Part shown: piece by piece, positions 63,836-64,000 of the stretch
Layout: the number at the start of each line of letters is the position of its first letter
Numbering within the stretch: the stretch's first letter is position 1
Assembly: GCA_023014485.1 (NCBI GenBank)
Contig: JAJOZX010003208.1
Span: 334,001 to 398,000, forward strand
Direction of reading: 5' to 3'
DNA length: 64,000 nt
DNA from: Bathynomus jamesi
Taxonomy: Eukaryota > Arthropoda > Malacostraca > Isopoda > Cirolanidae
The notes under the pieces: model-generated
The model's input: the letters and a program-made list of their open reading frames with translations, nothing else
What the model was told of the DNA's origin: nothing
The model's database searches: none
Translations under genes and position numbers: made by a program

Positions 63836-64000
63836 GTAATTTAAGACTTGTTGAAGTTAAAGCTAGGATTATGCAGGTAAATTTAGGTGTGGTACAGTAC
63901 AGGCTTGCTGCAGACTTAGTTTATCCAATTTCTTCTGGATAATGAGGGTGTCCAGTCCACAATTTATCCTATAAAACAGCCACATAATGGTTTTGGGGCA

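Overview
The window is eukaryotic nuclear DNA, AT-rich and crowded with transposable elements, with two host genes at the right-hand end. The mix of elements (BEL/Pao and Gypsy LTR elements, CR1/Jockey-like LINEs, Penelope-like elements with a GIY-YIG domain, and a great many hAT and Tigger/pogo DNA transposons) suggests an arthropod, perhaps a decapod crustacean. That assignment rests on remembered family resemblance, not on a search. Most of the ~60 kb left of the host genes is explained by insertions inside insertions. Many ends were fixed by target-site duplications (TSDs), terminal inverted repeats (TIRs), primer-binding sites (PBSs) and polypurine tracts (PPTs).

Layout. 1-1140: 5' end of a minus-strand Gypsy element with a tRNA-Ser-type PBS. 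2.2-7.15 kb: four dead LINE fragments, two of them fused by chance into one open frame. 7.15-8.0 kb: a tandem repeat. 8.06-9.63 kb: remains of a BEL integrase. 10.06-12.56 kb: two hAT derivatives. 13.2-31.0 kb: one BEL/Pao insertion (TSD GACGT) that carries a full-length Gypsy (TSD AATAA), which in turn carries a ZMYM1-like hAT. The BEL copy also has a scrambled 5' end. 31.1-32.2 kb: a MITE, a hAT end and a solo BEL LTR (TSD CATAT). 32.5-36.3 kb: a multi-exon hAT. 36.7-41.2 kb: an element with GGTCA ends and an 8-bp TSD, holding a Tigger that itself holds a hAT MITE. 41.2-46.1 kb: hAT inside hAT inside hAT, each with its own TSD. 46.4-54 kb: piggyBac MITEs, Tc1, LINE, Tigger and Penelope fragments, plus two coding remnants I cannot name. 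54.2-56.1 kb: a LINE with an intact reverse-transcriptase frame inside one of those remnants. 57.5-59.6 kb: two large inverted repeats.

Host genes. PARS2 (mitochondrial prolyl-tRNA synthetase) is at 60557-61949 and recognisable over its whole length, but two single-base frame breaks interrupt it. About 0.7 kb downstream on the same strand are the first two coding exons of a gene resembling ZW10 (kinetochore/vesicle-tethering protein). The splice phases agree, and a hAT MITE sits in the intron.

Most notable: the internal Gypsy has a 13-base sequence directly after its 5' LTR that is perfectly complementary to part of its own LTR, where a tRNA PBS would be. This suggests self-primed reverse transcription. 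I found no sign of a new defence or metabolic system.
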